From an uncultured Eubacteriales bacterium (GTDB lineage Bacteria; Bacillota; Clostridia; Oscillospirales; Oscillospiraceae), in NCBI GenBank assembly GCA_900317425.1, contig ONGR01000018.1, forward strand, positions 1 through 38,406: a stretch of 38,406 nt of DNA. The letters are read 5' to 3'. The translations under genes were made by a program, and so were the position numbers. Numbering within the stretch: the first letter of the stretch is position 1; every line of letters starts with the position of its first letter. The notes under the pieces were generated by a model. It saw only the letters and a program-made list of their open reading frames with translations, ran no database searches and was not told the DNA's origin. Positions 7,440-15,925 of the stretch are shown here, in pieces.

Positions 7440-8513
7440 TCACAGCTTCGCGTTGGCCATGCGAATGGCGTAATCCATGGCGTTGATCAGGCTCAGCTCA
7501 TTGGCCCGTCCGTCGCCGGCATGACCAAATCCCGTACCGTGATCCACACTGGAGCGAATGATGGGCAGTCCCAGCGTCACGTTGACGCCGGCCACCGCGT
7601 CCCAATGGCCCTCGGACTTGTTGTAGACAAAGCCCTTGACCTTCAGCGGAATATGTCCCTGGTCGTGGTACATACACACTACGATGTCATACCAGCCGCC
7701 CAGCGCCTTGGAGAACACGGTGTCCGGCGGCGTGGGCTTCTTATCAGGGATGATGATGCCCTCTGCCATGGCCTGATCGATGGCCGGCTGGATCTCCTCG
7801 ATCTCCTCCCGGCCGAACAGGCCGCCCTCGCCGCAGTGGGGGTTCAGGCCCGCCACGGCGATCCGGGGCTCCCGGATGCCGATGGCCTTGCAGCCCTCAT
7901 TGGCGATCCGGATCACATCCAGCACACGGGCCTTCTTTACCCGGTCACAGGCCTCCCGCAGGGAGACGTGGGTGGAGACGTGCACCACCCGCAGCTCCTC
8001 GTGAGCCAGCATCATGGTGTACTTATCCGTGTGGGTAAAATCGGCATAGATCTCCGTGTGGCCGCTGTAGTGGTGCCCCGCCATATTGATGGCCTCTTTA
8101 GCCAGGGCGTTAGTGACCGTTGCGTCCACCTCTCCCGCCATGGCCAGTTCAATGACCCGCTTCACATATTGAAATGCCGCCTCGCCGCCCAGCTGGGTGG
8201 CCCCCAGGCCAAAGGGCGCCGGGTTTTCGGGATCGCCCGGAATATCCTCCGCCTTGACGATTCCCATGTCATACACGTCGATGGTTCCGTATTCATACTT
8301 CGCCTCAGCGACGGACGAAATGCCCCGCACCCTCATGTGGATGCCGGAAACATTCTCCGCAACCCTGACGGCGTACTCCATTGCGCTGACGTCGCCGATC
8401 ACAACAGGACGGCACCGCTCATATACGCTCTTGTCGTGCAGCGCCTTGACCGTGATCTCCGGGCCGTTGCCAAAGGGATCCCCCATGGTGATGCCCAGAA
8501 TCGGCTTGTGCAT
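7440..8513 (-). CDS. pdxA: PdxA2-like 4-phospho-acid-sugar dehydrogenase (PdxA family)
   Basis: The 357-residue protein shows the PdxA signature GITMGDPFGNGPEI at residues 7-20, metal-binding His motifs in GHTEIYADF and near NPHCGEGGLFG, and DIVVCMYHDQGHIPLK with the conserved His. PdxA oxidises 4-phosphohydroxy-L-threonine in vitamin B6 synthesis, but PdxA2 paralogues next to DUF1537 kinases oxidise 4-phospho-D-threonate or D-erythronate, with decarboxylation to dihydroxyacetone phosphate. The DUF1537 kinase in the same operon, and the absence of other B6 genes, favour the catabolic role. ATG 8513 follows AGGAGG; the longer ORF start at 8573 lacks one. It is 37 bp downstream of the aldolase gene. 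Confidence 0.9.
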   Translation of the reverse strand: MHKPILGITMGDPFGNGPEITVKALHDKSVYERCRPVVIGDVSAMEYAVRVAENVSGIHMRVRGISSVAEAKYEYGTIDVYDMGIVKAEDIPGDPENPAPFGLGATQLGGEAAFQYVKRVIELAMAGEVDATVTNALAKEAINMAGHHYSGHTEIYADFTHTDKYTMMLAHEELRVVHVSTHVSLREACDRVKKARVLDVIRIANEGCKAIGIREPRIAVAGLNPHCGEGGLFGREEIEEIQPAIDQAMAEGIIIPDKKPTPPDTVFSKALGGWYDIVVCMYHDQGHIPLKVKGFVYNKSEGHWDAVAGVNVTLGLPIIRSSVDHGTGFGHAGDGRANELSLINAMDYAIRMANAKL

Positions 8514-8550
8514 CGAATCGCCTCCTTTATTTGATTCTGTTCTCTGCCAC

Positions 8551-9462
8551 TCAGCAGAGTCCCTTTTCCTCATTCTCCTTCAAAACCGCCCTCAGCTCCG
8601 CGATGCCCTCTTCGCACAGATCGTTGAAGGGCCGGCGGCAGTCACCCACGGGATACCCCATCATGGCTACCGCTTTCTTGATCACCGTGTTGGGGTTGCC
8701 AAACTTGAACACCCGCTGCAGCGTTGCCACGGCGTCCTGGACCGCCTGGGCCTTGTCCAGTTCCCCGGCGACAAACAGCTCATAGATGGACGCCAGCGCC
8801 CTGGGATACAGATTGGCCCGGCCGGCGATACCGCCTGCGCCGCCCTCTTTGAGGCAGGTCAGGATGGAACCGTCGTTGCCGGCCAGAACGGCGAAATCCT
8901 TGCCCACGTCCCGGGTCTGGCGGATATAGGCCTTCAAATTGTCGATGTCGCCGCTGGAATCCTTGACGCCCATAATCACGTCTACGTCCCGGGCCAGCTT
9001 TGCCACCGTCTCCGGCAGCAGCTTATTGCCTGTGCGGGCGGGGATGTTATAGAGCACGATGGGGATATTGACGTGCCTGGCCACCTCACAGTAGTGGTCA
9101 TAGAGCTCCTTCTGGCTGGCCAGGGCGAAGCTGGGCGTGATGATGGAGAGGACGTCCGCCCCCAGCTCCTCGGCCCGCTTGCTCATGTATACGGTGTCGC
9201 GGGTGGAGATACAGCCGCTTCCGGCATATACGCTTACGCGGCCCCTCACCTGATCGACCGTAGCTTCCAAGAGTTCCTCTTTCTCCCTCAGACTCAGGAT
9301 GTAGCCCTCGCCGTTGGTGCCAGCGGAAAAGATGCCGTGCACACCGCCGGCGATCTGCCGCTCGATCTGGTTGCGCAGCTCCGGGATGTTGATGCTCTCG
9401 TCCTCCGGGTACATGGGTGTGAGGATGGGCGTGATAATGCCCTTGATGGGTACTCTTTTCAT
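8551..9462 (-). CDS. DapA-family class I aldolase (dihydrodipicolinate synthase/N-acetylneuraminate lyase superfamily)
   Basis: The 303-residue TIM-barrel enzyme carries the superfamily residues: GTNGEGYILS near 48, LYNIPARTGNKL with the catalytic Tyr138, and GVKDSSGD with Schiff-base Lys167. Members condense or cleave pyruvate with an aldehyde, for example in lysine synthesis, 2-keto-3-deoxy-gluconate cleavage or sialic acid breakdown. In an operon with an acid-sugar kinase and an alcohol dehydrogenase, retro-aldol cleavage of a 2-keto-3-deoxy acid is a more likely job than lysine synthesis. The start at ATG 9462 follows GGGAGG. The gene lies 22 bp after the alcohol dehydrogenase gene. The exact substrate is not determined. 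Confidence 0.88.
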   Translation of the reverse strand: MKRVPIKGIITPILTPMYPEDESINIPELRNQIERQIAGGVHGIFSAGTNGEGYILSLREKEELLEATVDQVRGRVSVYAGSGCISTRDTVYMSKRAEELGADVLSIITPSFALASQKELYDHYCEVARHVNIPIVLYNIPARTGNKLLPETVAKLARDVDVIMGVKDSSGDIDNLKAYIRQTRDVGKDFAVLAGNDGSILTCLKEGGAGGIAGRANLYPRALASIYELFVAGELDKAQAVQDAVATLQRVFKFGNPNTVIKKAVAMMGYPVGDCRRPFNDLCEEGIAELRAVLKENEEKGLC

Positions 9463-9484
9463 GTTGGTGTCCTCCCAAAGAGAA

Positions 9485-10642
9485 TTACAGGATCTGCTGA
9501 TAGATGCGTCTGGCATCCGCCGGCGTGACCTCCCGCATGTTGTTCACCAGCAAACGGGTGACCTGCATGCCCGCCTCCACAAGGGAATCCAGATCGCTGG
9601 GCGAGACGTTGAACTCCGTAAGGCTGGTGGGAATATCCAGATGGCGGACGATCTCGCCCATGCGGTTTACGACCCAGGCGCTCTTTTCCTCCTGGGTGGT
9701 ACAGGTCTTTTCCCCGTGGACAACTCTGTCATACGCGGCAGCCAGCCTGTCCCGGATGGCGGGCTCGTTGAATCGCATCACCGGCACCAGCAGCATCGCG
9801 TTGGAGACGCCGTGGGCGATGTGATATTTGCCTCCCAGCGGATAGCTGAGGGCGTGGACGGCGGTGGTGCCGGAACAGGCGATGGCCGCGCCGCCGTAGA
9901 AGGCCGCGATCTGCATCTTGTTCTTTGCCTCCATGGCGTCGGGATCATCGCAGGCCTTTTCAATGTTGTTGATGATGAGGTCAAAGGCCTCCAGCGCAAA
10001 GAGATCGCTGAAGGGATTGGCCTTGTTGCCGGTAAAGCACTCGATGGCGTGGGCCATGGCGTCGATCCCCGTGGCGGCGGCGATCTTCCGGGGCAGATGA
10101 CGGATCATCTCCGCGTCCAGGATCACGTAGTCCGGGATCATGCCGCTGTTGACGATTCCCACCTTCAGCTCCCGCTCCGGCACCGCCACGATGGCGTTTT
10201 GCGTTGCCTCGGAGCCGGTACCGGCCGTGGTGGGGATCAGGCAGGTGGGGACCGTCTTCTCCCCCAGGCCCGGGTTATCCAGGAGATCCTTGATCGTATA
10301 CTTCTCCGTGGCAAGCAGACTGGTGAGCTTGGCCGTATCCATGGCGCTGCCGCCGCCCACGGCCACGATGAAGTCCGCCCCGGAGGCACGGAATTCATCC
10401 ACCAGCTTCTGCGCCTGTTCATAAGTGGGCTCCGGGGGCAGATCGGAGATCACCACCGTTTCCTTGCCTGCCTCCCGCAGCTTTGCCAGGGGCAGCTCCA
10501 GCAGGCCGGTACTCAGAATTCCCCTGTCGGTAAAGACCGCCACCTTTTTGGCGTCCTTCACCACCGTCTTCAGGTTCTCCAGTGCGTCCGTTCCGCTGTA
10601 AACGGCACGCGGCATATGCATTCCATACTTTTCAACAAACAT
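9485..10642 (-). CDS. Iron-containing (group III) alcohol dehydrogenase
   Basis: The 385-residue protein has GGGSAMDTAK (nucleotide binding, near 98), TAGTGSEATQNAI near 140, and the metal-binding region DAMAHAIECFTGNKANP plus HIAHGVSNAMLL. These are the standard Asp and His ligands of Fe-dependent alcohol dehydrogenases. Members interconvert alcohols and aldehydes or hydroxy- and oxo-acids with NAD(P). Here it may reduce the aldehyde released by the neighbouring DapA-family aldolase, or oxidise a hydroxy acid before it. ATG 10642 follows TGGAGGC; the open frame runs further upstream into the kinase gene and was trimmed. It follows the kinase by 13 bp, so translation is probably coupled. Confidence 0.9.
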   Translation of the reverse strand: MFVEKYGMHMPRAVYSGTDALENLKTVVKDAKKVAVFTDRGILSTGLLELPLAKLREAGKETVVISDLPPEPTYEQAQKLVDEFRASGADFIVAVGGGSAMDTAKLTSLLATEKYTIKDLLDNPGLGEKTVPTCLIPTTAGTGSEATQNAIVAVPERELKVGIVNSGMIPDYVILDAEMIRHLPRKIAAATGIDAMAHAIECFTGNKANPFSDLFALEAFDLIINNIEKACDDPDAMEAKNKMQIAAFYGGAAIACSGTTAVHALSYPLGGKYHIAHGVSNAMLLVPVMRFNEPAIRDRLAAAYDRVVHGEKTCTTQEEKSAWVVNRMGEIVRHLDIPTSLTEFNVSPSDLDSLVEAGMQVTRLLVNNMREVTPADARRIYQQIL

Positions 10643-10655
10643 CTTCTGCCTCCAT

Positions 10656-11888
10656 CTATTGTCTCCCGATTTTGACCAGCAGCTCCTCCCCGCCGAACCC
10701 GCCGGATTTGGAGAGGATCTGATGGGTTTTCCCGTCATAGGCGAAGCGCGAAAGCACTACGCCGTGATCGATCTCCCGCAGGGGGGAAATGGTTCGGCAG
10801 CCAATGGTATCGATGAACGCCGACAGGGTGTCCCCGCCAATGATCATCACCCGCCGTTCCATGCCCCGGCGCAGCAGGGCCTGGATCAACTGACCCAGCC
10901 GCTGTGAGATCCGCTGCCGCAGCGTCTCCCGGGGCAATTCAGTCTCCCCTTCCAGCAGCCCGTTCCCCACCGGCGAGATGGTGTCGATCACCACCGGACG
11001 CTGTGTTTGACAGGCGGCCAGGATCTCTGTGAAGAACGCCTTGTTTTCACCGCCGTCAACCGAGTTGTCGTTCAAAAGGAAAGCCGGCTGTACATGCAGT
11101 CGCTCAAACCCGTTTCGCTCCGCATAGTCCAACTGCGCCGTGGAAATGCGGTTAACGCTTCCGCATACCACCAAGAGGGGCTGCTTTGCGACGGATATTT
11201 CCTCCGCGGAAGCCTTACCGGCCAATTCGCCGGCCAGGGCCTGCGCCAAGCCAGCGCAGCCCGCCGTCACGCGCATCGTCCCCCGCTCGTTGGCGGAGGA
11301 AACGCCCTGGCGCATGGATTCGACCGAGGTCGCGTCGCACACGAGGATCACGCCCTCCTCCGGTGCCTTTGGCGCATCCGGTGTCTCTCCCTCAGGCACC
11401 ACCCGGACAGTGGCCCGGCACTGCCGGCGCAAAAGGCTGGGAATGTCATCATCCAGAACAGGTTCAAAGGGATCACACCCAAATTCACTCTTGCTCACCG
11501 GCACACCGTCGATGTATTGCACCCCGCCGGATGTGGTGCGTCTCATCTCCGGCAGCGCCGGGAAAAAGGTCAATACCCGGGTGCCCGTGCCATCCAGCAC
11601 GGCCTGCAGCTCCGCGCCGATGTTCCCCCGCAAGCCTGAATCCGTTTTTTTCATGATGTAGGGGAATCTCTCCGCGTTTCGCTCCACGATGTTCCGAATG
11701 ATCTCGTATGCCTGCTCCTGGGGCAAATGGCGGGTAGGGGCGCAGAGCACTACCACGTCAGCCGTCTCCTCCGTCAAATCGCTTTTCCAATCTGTCAAAA
11801 ACCGGGTAGCAAGACCTGCCTCCGAAAACTTCACGCCTGTATCCAGGGCGCCGGTCAAATCGTCTGCGACAATCAGCAATTTCGGCAC
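10656..11888 (-). CDS. Four-carbon acid sugar kinase (DUF1537 family)
   Basis: The 410-residue product starts with KLLIVADDLTGALDTGVKF, the N-terminal DUF1537 signature, followed by KKTDSGLRGNIGAEL near residue 85 and an FPALPE-x-RRTTSGG segment. The C-terminal nucleotide-binding domain contains VCGSVN and MIIGGDTLSAF. Family members phosphorylate the terminal hydroxyl of D-threonate, D-erythronate or L-threonate. The start is GTG 11888, six bases after AGGAGGT; the ATG at 11948 has no ribosome site. It is the first gene of the leftward cluster and is divergent from the PrpR_N-type regulator. With the PdxA2-like enzyme it would be enough to convert a C4 acid sugar to dihydroxyacetone phosphate. 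Confidence 0.92.
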   Translation of the reverse strand: MPKLLIVADDLTGALDTGVKFSEAGLATRFLTDWKSDLTEETADVVVLCAPTRHLPQEQAYEIIRNIVERNAERFPYIMKKTDSGLRGNIGAELQAVLDGTGTRVLTFFPALPEMRRTTSGGVQYIDGVPVSKSEFGCDPFEPVLDDDIPSLLRRQCRATVRVVPEGETPDAPKAPEEGVILVCDATSVESMRQGVSSANERGTMRVTAGCAGLAQALAGELAGKASAEEISVAKQPLLVVCGSVNRISTAQLDYAERNGFERLHVQPAFLLNDNSVDGGENKAFFTEILAACQTQRPVVIDTISPVGNGLLEGETELPRETLRQRISQRLGQLIQALLRRGMERRVMIIGGDTLSAFIDTIGCRTISPLREIDHGVVLSRFAYDGKTHQILSKSGGFGGEELLVKIGRQ

Positions 11889-11960
11889 GGTCTTACCTCC
11901 TCTGCTCATTCTCTTCTCCATGGCCCGGAAAAACCGCACCACTGTCAAAATGCCTTTGTT

Positions 11961-12063
11961 GTTTCAAATTATAGGGGAAGTCGGTCCGGAGCAAAAGTGT
12001 TCCCCCTCTCATTTATGTTTCATATCCGCACGATTTTTCCCTTAAATTGTTTTGATTTGAAAC
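11961..12063. promoter_or_regulatory. Candidate operator half-sites in the divergent promoter region
   Basis: GTTTCA occurs at 11961-11966 and 12017-12022, and its complement TGAAAC at 12058-12063; the outer pair extends to GTTTCAAAT and ATTTGAAAC. They flank the weak -35 of the leftward operon, so they could be sites for the divergent regulator. This is inference from repetition only. Confidence 0.35.
11968..11996 (-). promoter_or_regulatory. Promoter of the acid-sugar cluster
   Basis: The minus strand has a perfect TATAAT (complement of 11968-11973) with TTTTGC 17 bases upstream (complement of 11991-11996). The good -10 and poor -35 suggest a sigma-70 promoter that needs an activator. Confidence 0.6.
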
Positions 12064-12200
12064 AGTTCCCAAATATTGCCATCTCATCCTTGTCTATTAT
12101 GCACAATATACAGGGGCTGCGCTCCAACAGCTTTTGGAATTATTACGACGATGCGTCACCTGTCCCCAAATTCAGCTGGTTTAAATTTTAACATTGTGCC

Positions 12201-12229
12201 TTGCATTATGGGTCTCCCCGTGTTATGCT
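12201..12229 (+). promoter_or_regulatory. Promoter of the PrpR_N-type regulator gene
   Basis: TTGCAT (12201-12206), a 17-base spacer and TATGCT (12224-12229) lie about 33 bases before the ATG at 12263, in the normal place for this gene. Confidence 0.55.
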
Positions 12230-12262
12230 GAAAGACACCATACGACGGAAGAGGTGCGTTTC

Positions 12263-14041
12263 ATGGAAAAAATCCATCTATTGGGAGTGGCCCCCTATGA
12301 GGGCATGTCCCATCTTCTGAACAATCTGGCGGCCCAAAGAGACGATGTGGAGATGACGGTTCTCACCGGAAATCTGGCCGAAGGTGTGGAAACCGTCCGC
12401 CGGCTGGCGGGGCGTCCCATTGACGCTATTATTTCCCGGGGCGGCACCAGTGAGATCATCCGAAAAGCCTTTGATATTCCGGTTTATGACGTCACCCCTT
12501 CCGCCTACGACATTCTCCGCACGATCCGTCTGGCCCAAGAGATGGGAGAACCCTTTGCCATCGTGGGTTATCCCACCATCACAAAACGGGCCGGCACTCT
12601 CTGCGAGATCATACAATGCCAGTCCGATATTCACACCATCCACAGTGAGGAGGAGTGCGAGAGCGTCTTGCGCCAGCTGCGGGAGAAAGGGATTCGGATC
12701 GTTGTGGGCGACACCATTTCCGTCAAATACTGCAAAGAATTCAATTTGCATGGCCTGCTGATCATTTCCGGAATGGAAAGCGTGGAAGAGACCGTCGACA
12801 ACGTCATCGAAACACACCGGCATTACCGGGCGGTGGCGCACCGCGCGTCTTTGCTGGCCGACGCCCTGTCTGCGGGGCAGGACGCTGTACTGATATTTTC
12901 CTCCGACGGTCAGGAGATTTTTCGCAGTGCGTCCGGGGTTTCCGACGAGCTGGCCGCTCTCCTGGGAGAGCGTATCGCCCAGGTGATTACCCAGCGCTCC
13001 GTGAAATTTACCCAACGTGCCGATGGCAGATTTTACATGATTCGGGGTAACTGCCTGATTTCGGATGCCAAAGAATACTGCTCCTATACCATTTCACCTC
13101 GCCCCGCCGCCGTCACGGCAGTCGATAAGTACCGGATCCGTTTTATCTCCCATGATACCGAGCTGCCCGGGAGCCATCCTCTGGATTTCTATATCGGCAG
13201 CGGAGACTACGCCCAGCAGCTTCGCAGCACCTGTGACCGTTACGCCTCCATCAGCACTCCCGTGCTGCTGATCGGCCCCCCCGGGACGGGAAAAGGGCGC
13301 ATTGCACACTACATCTACAGCCAGAGCGAACTGAGGCTCAGTTCCCTTATCTGGATTGACACATCTGATCTCTCCGAAAAGGGTTGGGATTTCCTGCTGA
13401 ACAGTGAAGAATCGCCCCTGCTGGATTCCGGACTCACCGTTTTCTTCCGGGACCTGAACAGGATGGACGCGTCCCACACCCATGCCCTGCTGACCTATCT
13501 GCGCAACACAGGTGCCTCCCGGAGAAACAAGTTTCTGTTCTCCTTCGACTCCGAGGATCCCAAGACAGCCGCCGGCGAGCTGTATCGCTTCCTGACCGAC
13601 GAGCTTCGCTGCGTGCAGCTCCATACTCTCCCCGTCTCCCAGAGGGCACAGGACATCAAGGCGCTGGTCGGCCTGTGTATCAACACGTTCAACATCCAAT
13701 TCGGAACCCAGGTGATCGGCCTGACGCAGGAGGCCATACTGACCATCCAAAACCACCCATGGCCCCGCAACATCGATCAGATCGTCCAGTTTATCCAAAA
13801 GCTGGTGGCCAGCTCCCATTCCTCCTATATCTCCCGGGACGAGGTGCTGCATCTGCTGTCCATTGAGAAAAAGGTCTCACTCTCCACAGCAAGCAACCCC
13901 ATTGATCTGAGCCGCAACCTGAATGAGATCAACCGTGAGATCGTGCACAGAGTGTACCTGGCAGAGGAAATGAATCAGACCCGGACTGCGGAACGCCTGG
14001 GCATCAGCCGCAGCACGGTCTGGCGCATGCTGAAAGAATAA
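12263..14041 (+). CDS. PrpR_N-domain transcriptional regulator with degenerate AAA+ domain
   Basis: The 592-residue protein begins with a PrpR_N sensor domain (IDAIISRGGTSEIIRKAF, IPVYDVTPSAYDILRTI, FAIVGYP), then from about 335 an AAA+ domain with Walker A LIGPPGTGKGRIA, and ends with a Fis-type HTH (TRTAERLGISRSTVWRMLKE). The GAFTGA loop needed to contact sigma-54 is absent and the Walker B region reads TVFFRDLNRM, lacking the usual DE pair. It is therefore unlikely to be a classical sigma-54 activator and may act at sigma-70 promoters. PrpR_N domains bind small carboxylates; divergence from the acid-sugar operon suggests it senses that substrate. ATG 12263 follows GGAAGAGGTG; the upstream start at 12194 has no such site. 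Confidence 0.88.
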   Translation: MEKIHLLGVAPYEGMSHLLNNLAAQRDDVEMTVLTGNLAEGVETVRRLAGRPIDAIISRGGTSEIIRKAFDIPVYDVTPSAYDILRTIRLAQEMGEPFAIVGYPTITKRAGTLCEIIQCQSDIHTIHSEEECESVLRQLREKGIRIVVGDTISVKYCKEFNLHGLLIISGMESVEETVDNVIETHRHYRAVAHRASLLADALSAGQDAVLIFSSDGQEIFRSASGVSDELAALLGERIAQVITQRSVKFTQRADGRFYMIRGNCLISDAKEYCSYTISPRPAAVTAVDKYRIRFISHDTELPGSHPLDFYIGSGDYAQQLRSTCDRYASISTPVLLIGPPGTGKGRIAHYIYSQSELRLSSLIWIDTSDLSEKGWDFLLNSEESPLLDSGLTVFFRDLNRMDASHTHALLTYLRNTGASRRNKFLFSFDSEDPKTAAGELYRFLTDELRCVQLHTLPVSQRAQDIKALVGLCINTFNIQFGTQVIGLTQEAILTIQNHPWPRNIDQIVQFIQKLVASSHSSYISRDEVLHLLSIEKKVSLSTASNPIDLSRNLNEINREIVHRVYLAEEMNQTRTAERLGISRSTVWRMLKE

Positions 14042-14043
14042 AA

Positions 14044-14077
14044 GAGTACACGCCTCAGATCCTTGAGGAATGTACTC
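14044..14077 (+). terminator. Terminator of the regulator gene
   Basis: GAGTACA-CG-CCTCA and TGAGG-AA-TGTACTC form a stem right after the stop at 14041, followed by CCGCTTTT. Confidence 0.65.
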
Positions 14078-14142
14078 CCGCTTTTCATGGGCAACGTATA
14101 AATAGATTAACCTGTCTCTTTTTGGCAACAATTCTGACATAT

Positions 14143-14258
14143 TCCCCGCAAACCCTTTGATACCAACTGTGCCAGGTAATTCGACTCCCCTCATCTCCAC
14201 CACAAAAAGAGAGAGGCCTATGGCCTCTCTCTTTTTGTGGCTTCGCCGGGGAGTCGAA
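14143..14258. repeat. Dispersed palindromic repeat, copy 2 (full length)
   Basis: The left part (14143-14202) matches the copy at 4504. A perfect 19-bp stem, 14200-14218 with 14222-14240, lies inside outer inverted ends TTCGACTCCCC (14180-14190) and GGGGAGTCGAA (14248-14258). The inner stem, with its A and T runs, would work as a bidirectional terminator. The left end resembles a tRNA/tmRNA 3' end (TTCGACTCCCC, then CATCTCCACCA). Confidence 0.7.
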
Positions 14259-14309
14259 ACGAGCTCCGAAGGCGCGGAGCCACAGCGACAGCGGCTTCGG
14301 CAGCAAACA

Positions 14310-14430
14310 GTCCGGTGGACTGTTTGCGCAGCGAGAGGAGACTCCCCTCTCCGGTGGCATGTCGTGTCAGCGAGAGGAGACTCCCCTCATCTCCGCTGGA
14401 CTGTCTGCCCAGCGAGAGTCGACTCCCTCC
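14310..14430. repeat. Three imperfect tandem repeats, period about 40 bp
   Basis: The word CAGCGAGAGGAGACTCCCCTC occurs at 14329-14349 and 14368-14388, and in altered form at 14410-14430, each preceded by a CCGGTGGACTGT-like word. The repeats follow directly on the palindromic element and reuse its GACTCCCCTC motif. Both strands are open here, but there is no ribosome site and I read it as intergenic repeat DNA. Confidence 0.6.
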
Positions 14431-14490
14431 CAAAAAAGTCCCAACCCTCCAGCCGCACCCCCATTAATCAATTCTTAAACCTTCCCCCTC

Positions 14491-14519
14491 TTGTTTCTTA
14501 AGCCGAAGCACACTATACT
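14491..14519 (+). promoter_or_regulatory. Promoter of the glycosyltransferase/two-component operon
   Basis: TTGTTT (14491-14496), a 17-base spacer and TATACT (14514-14519). The word TTCTTAA occurs twice nearby (14472-14478 and 14495-14501), which could be a direct-repeat site for the OmpR-type regulator of the same operon; that part is inference. Confidence 0.6.
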
Positions 14520-14636
14520 GAAACCATCCCCAGTGAGATCTCACCCACTTTCATATCGAGCCGCGGTTCCGGTGCACGCCTTTCGTGTACCGGCCGCGCC
14601 GTGCGCGCCATTTCCGCGCGGAAAGGATCTCTCACG

Positions 14637-15899
14637 ATGGAAACGCTGAAAACCGTCAACTGGATCATCGGCATCGTCTTTTTCCTCTGCTACGCCTACC
14701 AATTTCTGTATATCCCCGTGGTCTGGTTCCGCCGGCCGGCCCCCCACGGCCAGCCGAAGGTAAACGACTTCGCCGTCATGATCTGCGCCCGGAACGAGCA
14801 GGCCGTCATCGGCGATCTCATCGCCAGTCTCCGCAGCCAGACCTACGACGCCGACCACATCCACGTCTTCGTCCTGGCGGACAACTGCACCGACGACACG
14901 GCGCTCATTGCCCGGGTGGCCGGCGCCACCGTGTACGAGCGGTCCAACAAGGCCCAGGTGGGCAAGGGCTACGCCCTGTCCGCCCTGATGGACCACCTCT
15001 GCCGGGACTATCCGGAGGGCTTTGACGGCTACTTCGTCTTCGACGCCGACAATATCCTCTCGCCCGACTATATCGAGCAGATGAACCGCACCTTCTCCGA
15101 CGGCCAGGACATCGTCACCAGCTACCGCAATTCCAAGAACTACGGCGACAACTGGCTCAGCGCCGGCTCCGGCCTGTGGTATCTGCGGGAGAGCCGCTAC
15201 CTCAACCACGCCCGCCATCTGCTGGGCACCAGCTGCGCCGTGGGCGGCACCGGCTTCCTCTTCAGCCGCGCCGTGGCGGAGGAGATGGGCCCCTGGCCCT
15301 TCCACACGCTGATCGAGGACATCGAGTTCTCCATCCACCAGATCGTGGGCGGCCGCACCATCGCCTTCTGCCCCGAGGCCGTGCTCTATGACGAGCAGCC
15401 CTCCGATCTCCGCCAGTCCTGGCGCCAGCGCAGCCGCTGGTGCAAGGGGGCGCTGCAGGTCTTCTCCCGCTACGCCGGCCCCCTGCTGGGGGGCATGGTC
15501 CGGGGCAGCTTCTCCTGCTTCGACATGGCCATGGCCACCATGCCGGCCTACATCCTCTCCGCCGCGGCCCTCCTCTGCAACGTGAGTCTGGCCGTCTACG
15601 GCGCCGTGGGGGGCGATGATCTGATGATCGCCCTCCGATCCATCGGGGAGATGGCGGCGCAGATGTATCTCACCATGTTGGTCATCGGCGTCATCACCAC
15701 CGCCACCGAGTGGCGGCAGATCCGCACCACGGCGGCCAAGAAGGTCCTCTACGCCTTCACCTTCCCCCTGTTCATGGCCACCTATATCCCCATTGCCGTC
15801 TCCGTCCTCTTCCGCAAAATCGAGTGGAAGAGCGTGGAGCACCGGGTCTCCGCGGCGTCTTTGAAAACCCGCGGCAAACAGGAAGCTCTTCCCTTCTAA
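14637..15899 (+). CDS. Membrane-bound family 2 glycosyltransferase
   Basis: The 420-residue protein has one N-terminal membrane segment (about 6-25), a GT-A domain with ICARNEQAVIGDLIASL, VLADNCTDDTA, the metal-binding FDADN, the acceptor motif EDIEFSI and the QRSRWCKG motif, then two to three C-terminal membrane helices (from about 300). This is the layout of processive GT2 enzymes of the hyaluronan/poly-GlcNAc synthase type, which build or extrude cell-surface glycans. ATG 14637 follows GGAAAGGAT. The gene is cotranscribed with the response regulator (26-bp gap), so the two-component system may control a cell-envelope response. The sugar substrate is not readable. Confidence 0.88.
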   Translation: METLKTVNWIIGIVFFLCYAYQFLYIPVVWFRRPAPHGQPKVNDFAVMICARNEQAVIGDLIASLRSQTYDADHIHVFVLADNCTDDTALIARVAGATVYERSNKAQVGKGYALSALMDHLCRDYPEGFDGYFVFDADNILSPDYIEQMNRTFSDGQDIVTSYRNSKNYGDNWLSAGSGLWYLRESRYLNHARHLLGTSCAVGGTGFLFSRAVAEEMGPWPFHTLIEDIEFSIHQIVGGRTIAFCPEAVLYDEQPSDLRQSWRQRSRWCKGALQVFSRYAGPLLGGMVRGSFSCFDMAMATMPAYILSAAALLCNVSLAVYGAVGGDDLMIALRSIGEMAAQMYLTMLVIGVITTATEWRQIRTTAAKKVLYAFTFPLFMATYIPIAVSVLFRKIEWKSVEHRVSAASLKTRGKQEALPF

Positions 15900-15925
15900 C
15901 CCACATCAACCAACCGGAGGTACCC

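Noticed and set aside
11949-12262. Possible sigma-54 (-24/-12) promoter for the acid-sugar operon
   Set aside because: No TGGC-N8-TTGC element with correct spacing was found, while a perfect sigma-70 -10 box is present and the regulator lacks GAFTGA.
14157-14501. 114-codon plus frame with ARGDSP-like repeats
   Set aside because: It is the translation of the palindromic cassette and tandem repeats; there is no ribosome site, and the same repeat DNA occurs after other genes.
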